Source of the DNA: an uncultured Bacteroidales bacterium
GTDB lineage: Bacteria > Bacteroidota > Bacteroidia > Bacteroidales > Paludibacteraceae
NCBI GenBank assembly: GCA_937910305.1
Contig: CALEPS010000133.1
Span: forward strand, 1-14,434
DNA: 14,434 bases
Direction of reading: 5' to 3'
The position numbers and the translations under genes are program-made. Shown here piece by piece: positions 11,082-14,434 of the stretch. The notes beneath the pieces are model-generated. The model did not search any database. It saw only the letters and a program-made list of their open reading frames with translations, and was not told where the DNA came from. The number at the start of each line of letters is the position of its first letter. Position 1 is the stretch's first letter.

Positions 11082-13530
11082 TGAATTTCTCTTCAAATGT
11101 GGCCTTCAGGCGGTTCATAACTGCTTCTATCTGGGTGTCTTTGAGGGTGTTCTCGGGATCCTGCAGGATGAATGACAAAGCATAGGATTTCTTTCCTGCC
11201 TCCAGGTTCTTACCCTCGTACACGTCAAAGAGGAAGACATGTTTCAGCAACTTGTGTTCGGTCGCAAAAGCGGCTCTTGCCAAATCGGCGAACTCGACGG
11301 TTTTGTCAACTAACAAAGCAAAGTCACGTTTTACTTCCGGATACTTTGGCAGATCGTTAATGACGGCTTTGTATTGCTTGTTCAGTTTCAGCAATTGGTT
11401 CCATTCCAGGTCGGCATAATAAACCTCTTGCTCAATATCGAAGCATTTCAATGTCTTTTGATCTACGATACCTATAAATCCTACTGCTTTTCCGTTAGCG
11501 GCTTTTAATGTCAATCCGTCTCTAAACAACTCATTATCAAGCGGTTCTATATTCAGAGTGTCCGGATTAACACCGAGCCGGACAAGGATGTTGTTCACAT
11601 ATGCGCGGAGTTGGAAGAAGGAAGTCTTTTCTTCTTTGCGAACCCAACTCTGGGCGGTTTTGTTGCCGGTTAGCCACAATCCGAGATGCGGTTCTTCTGT
11701 GTACGCACGCAGCGGATTCTCGTCGTTTCCTTCTCTTACGGAAGCACTGTAGTGGTAACAATTTCCGTACTCGTAGAACATGAGGTCGCTGTTACGTCTG
11801 TTGACGTTGCGGGCAATGGATTCCAATCCGCCGAAGAGTAGGGTTTGACGAAGAACACCCAGATCCTGACTAAGCGGATTCATGATCTTCACACACTTAG
11901 CCAAAGGCAGTTGCTCCAACGGCTCGTAATAGGATACTTTTGTAAGCGAGTTGTTGAGAATCTCATTGAATCCTTGTGCTGTCAATTGTTCCGCTATGCG
12001 GCGGCGCAACAGCTCCGGATTAGGTTTCGGGCTATATGCCAAACTGGTATTCAGTTTCTCCGGGAACTCAACGTTGTCATATCCGTATATACGCAGTATA
12101 TCTTCTACTACGTCGCATTCCCGTTGCACATCTACGCGATAGCGCGGTACAGCCAACTGCCATACTTCACCTTTCTTCTCTTTAATCTCTATCTCCAGCG
12201 CGTGCAGAATAGTCTCAATAGTGTCTTCTCCGATATTTTTCCCTATTAACGAGTAAACACGTTGAATATCAATCGTTACAGGCCATGGGTCAAAAGCTGT
12301 TTGTCCATTGTCCGAAACCTCCATCGCTACCTGTCCTCCTGCTACTTCCTGAATCAGTAATGCAGCGCGTTTGAGCACATACATTGTGTTGTTCGGGTCG
12401 CAACCGCGCTCATAACGGAAAGAGGCATCGGTCTGCAACTGGTGACGGCGGCTGGTCTTACGGATGGTAACCGGATCGAAATAAGCACTCTCAAGGAACA
12501 CATTTTTCGTTTTCTCGCTCACGCCGCTCTCCAAGCCACCGAATACACCGGCAATACACATCGCCTCTTCTGCGTTTGCAATCATCAGATCCCGCTCGTT
12601 CATCTCACGTTCAACGCCATCCAGGGTGGTAAATTTCTCTCCCTGTTTTGCGTAGCGCACATGAATAGCGTTTCCTTTGATCTTGTCGGCATCGAAAGCG
12701 TGCAGCGCCTGACCGCATTCGTGAAGCACGAAATTGGTGACATCCACCACGTTGTTAATTGGGCGCAAACCGATAGCCGACAAACTGTTTTTTAACCATT
12801 CCGGGCTTTCCTTGATTTCTACACCTTTGATGCTGACTCCTGTGTAGCGAGGGCATGCTTCCTGTGCGTCAATGCTGACGGATATAGGCAATTCGTGATT
12901 GTCAATCCGGAACGCTTCTACGGACGGTTTCGTCAAGGCGATATCTTGTCCGTGCGCCTTGTAGTATGCGTACAGATCGCGTGCCACGCCGAAATGCGAA
13001 GCAGCATCCGAGCGGTTCGGAGTAATATCCACTTCGATAATTGTATCGTTTTCTATATGATAGTAGTCTGCCGCTTTCATGCCTACCGGCGTATCGGCAG
13101 GCAGCACAATGATTCCGGCATGGTCGGTTCCTACGCCGATCTCATCTTCTGCGCATAGCATTCCGTACGAGTCCTCGCCGCGCAGTTTGCCTTTTTTGAT
13201 CGTAAACGATTCCTCTCCGTCGTATAGAACGGTGCCGATAGTGGCGACGATAACTTTCTGTCCTGCCGCTACGTTAGGCGCTCCGCAGACGATAGGAAGA
13301 GGATCGCCTTCTCCGATATTGACTTTCGTCAGATGTAAATGATCCGAATTAGGGTGGGGTTCGCAACTCAACACTTCGCCGACTACCAGACCTTTCAAAC
13401 CGCCCTTTATGGTCTCTACGGTTTCAACTGTACCTACCTCAAGACCGATAGATGTCAAAATTTTTGCTACTGTCTCGGCGTCGTCCTGCAACGCGATGTA
13501 GCGCTTTAACCAATTGTAAGAAATATTCAT
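11065..13530 (-). CDS. pheT: Phenylalanyl-tRNA synthetase beta subunit
   Basis: PheT forms the alpha2-beta2 synthetase with PheS (not in this window) and charges tRNA-Phe. It is 821 residues, the normal bacterial size. Domains in order are the EMAP/tRNA-binding fold (about 40-150, with CEPHPNSDHLHLTKVNIG), the B3/B4 editing domain (VDVTNFVLHECGQALHAFDA region), the B5 domain, the catalytic-like core (FRYERGCDP and ERGCDPNN lie earlier, about 370), and the C-terminal FDX-ACB domain (about 727-821, YPEVKRDFALLV). I chose the ATG at 13530 (MNISYNWLKRYIALQ) because it matches the family start. The longer form from 13581 would begin upstream of the predicted transcription start near 13552. It heads a - strand unit with prfC. 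Confidence 0.96.
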   Translation of the reverse strand: MNISYNWLKRYIALQDDAETVAKILTSIGLEVGTVETVETIKGGLKGLVVGEVLSCEPHPNSDHLHLTKVNIGEGDPLPIVCGAPNVAAGQKVIVATIGTVLYDGEESFTIKKGKLRGEDSYGMLCAEDEIGVGTDHAGIIVLPADTPVGMKAADYYHIENDTIIEVDITPNRSDAASHFGVARDLYAYYKAHGQDIALTKPSVEAFRIDNHELPISVSIDAQEACPRYTGVSIKGVEIKESPEWLKNSLSAIGLRPINNVVDVTNFVLHECGQALHAFDADKIKGNAIHVRYAKQGEKFTTLDGVEREMNERDLMIANAEEAMCIAGVFGGLESGVSEKTKNVFLESAYFDPVTIRKTSRRHQLQTDASFRYERGCDPNNTMYVLKRAALLIQEVAGGQVAMEVSDNGQTAFDPWPVTIDIQRVYSLIGKNIGEDTIETILHALEIEIKEKKGEVWQLAVPRYRVDVQRECDVVEDILRIYGYDNVEFPEKLNTSLAYSPKPNPELLRRRIAEQLTAQGFNEILNNSLTKVSYYEPLEQLPLAKCVKIMNPLSQDLGVLRQTLLFGGLESIARNVNRRNSDLMFYEYGNCYHYSASVREGNDENPLRAYTEEPHLGLWLTGNKTAQSWVRKEEKTSFFQLRAYVNNILVRLGVNPDTLNIEPLDNELFRDGLTLKAANGKAVGFIGIVDQKTLKCFDIEQEVYYADLEWNQLLKLNKQYKAVINDLPKYPEVKRDFALLVDKTVEFADLARAAFATEHKLLKHVFLFDVYEGKNLEAGKKSYALSFILQDPENTLKDTQIEAVMNRLKATFEEKFNATLR

Positions 13531-13558
13531 ATTTTTGCTTATTAGTCCAAATTTCGTA

Positions 13559-13590
13559 CAAAGGTACAACAAATTATGCATACAAACAAA
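13559..13590 (-). promoter_or_regulatory. Promoter of pheT
   Basis: On the - strand TTTG (13590-13587) and TACCTTTG (13566-13559) are the -33 and -7 elements; the spacing from TTG is 20 bases. The start would be near 13552, giving a leader of about 22 nt. A leader this short leaves no room for a phenylalanine attenuator of the enteric type. It is divergent from the gmd promoter; the two -33 boxes are about 57 bp apart. Confidence 0.75.
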
Positions 13591-13635
13591 TAAGTTTTAC
13601 TAAAAATGCAAAATAATATTTTTTTTTAGGAAAAA

Positions 13636-13677
13636 CGCGCGCGCACTTGCGTATATTAAAAAAATGTTGTATCTTTG
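13636..13677 (+). promoter_or_regulatory. Promoter of gmd with upstream CG tract
   Basis: TTG at 13647-13649 and TATCTTTG at 13670-13677 are 20 bases apart, with an alternating CG tract (13636-13644) directly upstream. The start would be near 13684, only about 13 nt before the gmd ATG. The element closely resembles the mce promoter, including the CG tract and the TGTTGTATCTTTG core. Confidence 0.8.
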
Positions 13678-13696
13678 CAGCCTAATTTGGATTGCT

Positions 13697-14434
13697 ATGG
13701 CTAAAATCGCATTAATAACAGGTGTTACGGGACAAGACGGAAGTTACTTGTCTGAGTTTTTGCTGGCAAAAGGATATGAGGTTCACGGTATTATACGCCG
13801 TAGCTCGGTTGATTATCGTGAGCGTATAGCCCATTTGGAGGGGATTCCGCATTTCCATTTGCATTATGCAGACATGAGCGACTCGATGTCGCTTGTGAAA
13901 CTGGTTGGTAAAGTGCAGCCGGATGAGATATACAATCTGGCGGCGCAGAGTCATGTGCAGGTGTCGTTTGATGCACCGGAGTTTACGGCAGATGTGGATG
14001 CAGTAGGAGTACTGCGTATTCTGGAAGCCGTGCGCACAAACCATCTGGAGAAGAGTTGCCGTATATACCAGGCCTCGACAAGCGAGTTGTACGGCAAAGT
14101 GGAGGAGGTGCCGCAAAACGAAAACACACCTTTCCATCCGTATAGTCCTTATGCGGTGGCGAAACTGTACGGCTATTGGATCATCAAAGAATACCGCGAA
14201 GCGTATAATATGTTCTGCTGTTCGGGTATTCTCTTTAATCATGAGTCGGAACGCCGCGGAGAAACCTTTGTAACCAGAAAGATCACATTGGCGGCGGCAC
14301 GTATTGCGCAAGGCAAGCAGAACAGGCTGTATTTGGGTAATCTGGATTCTTTGCGCGACTGGGGATATGCCAAGGATTATGTGGAGTGTATGTGGTTGAT
14401 CTTGCAGCATGACACGCCGGAGGATTTTGTGATT
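13697..14434 (+). CDS. gmd: GDP-mannose 4,6-dehydratase (3' end outside window)
   Basis: The gene is open to the right edge (246 codons, no stop; the full enzyme is about 350-380 residues). It converts GDP-mannose to GDP-4-keto-6-deoxymannose, the first step toward GDP-fucose and related deoxysugars for surface glycans. It is an extended short-chain dehydrogenase with the NAD(P) loop ITGVTGQDGSYL (7-18), catalytic Thr128 and Glu130 in STSELYG, Tyr152 and Lys156 in YSPYAVAK, and the Gmd segment GILFNHESERRGETFVTRKI. The ATG at 13697 gives the standard MAKIALITGVTGQDG. It follows its promoter with a very short leader. GDP-fucose synthase (fcl) often follows but is beyond the window. Confidence 0.95.
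   Translation, partial: MAKIALITGVTGQDGSYLSEFLLAKGYEVHGIIRRSSVDYRERIAHLEGIPHFHLHYADMSDSMSLVKLVGKVQPDEIYNLAAQSHVQVSFDAPEFTADVDAVGVLRILEAVRTNHLEKSCRIYQASTSELYGKVEEVPQNENTPFHPYSPYAVAKLYGYWIIKEYREAYNMFCCSGILFNHESERRGETFVTRKITLAAARIAQGKQNRLYLGNLDSLRDWGYAKDYVECMWLILQHDTPEDFVI

Noticed and set aside
13531..13558. Phenylalanine attenuator in the pheT leader
   Set aside because: The predicted leader is about 22 nt, with no Phe-rich leader peptide and no terminator hairpin.
13531..13581. N-terminal extension of PheT starting at 13581
   Set aside because: The 17 extra residues (MHNLLYLCTKF and so on) are not part of the family and would be encoded upstream of the predicted transcription start and across the promoter.

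Overview
The window looks like chromosomal DNA from a member of the Bacteroidales. The evidence is promoters of the Bacteroidota -33/-7 type (TTG, 20 bases, TAnnTTTG), A/T-rich leaders without clear Shine-Dalgarno sites, a GldF-type permease, and a sodium-pumping methylmalonyl-CoA decarboxylase operon typical of propionate-forming fermenters. Genus cannot be told from the sequence. No rRNA, tRNA, CRISPR array or classical insertion sequence is visible.

Left part, + strand (about 200-6110). One transcription unit appears complete. A promoter at 209-239 is followed by mce (methylmalonyl-CoA epimerase), a small S23-type four-helix-bundle gene, mmdA (carboxyltransferase), an OadG-like anchor, mmdC (biotin carrier), mmdB (Na+-pumping membrane subunit) and a two-helix membrane histidine kinase. 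A strong intrinsic terminator lies at 6076-6107. The enzymes turn (S/R)-methylmalonyl-CoA into propionyl-CoA plus CO2 while exporting Na+. The four-helix-bundle gene is AT-rich, bounded by a perfect 19-bp inverted repeat, and splits mce from mmdA, so it looks like an inserted cassette. A second, leftward promoter at 129-160 serves a gene beyond the left edge; five 11-bp tandem repeats lie just downstream of it.

Middle, - strand (5927-6796). ispE (isoprenoid synthesis, MEP pathway) converges on the histidine kinase and overlaps its last 41 codons, in exact antisense codon register. The operon terminator therefore sits inside the ispE coding sequence. A second hairpin of the same design lies at the ispE start, and ispE has its own promoter at 6930-6961.

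Right part, - strand (7013-13590). A promoter at 13559-13590 drives pheT (Phe-tRNA synthetase beta), then prfC (RF3, 17-bp overlap), a nucleoside-type MFS transporter, a lone gldF-like ABC permease and a YfcE-type metallophosphoesterase, all closely spaced. Divergent from pheT, gmd (GDP-mannose 4,6-dehydratase) runs off the right edge on the + strand from a promoter very like that of mce.

Two themes go beyond gene content. First, promoters recur as pairs: mce/gmd share a (CG)n tract upstream of -33, and the left-edge/ispE pair match at 37 of 44 positions. Second, many intergenic spacers are built from short 7-8 bp (or 15 bp) quasi-tandem units, with a different unit in each spacer.
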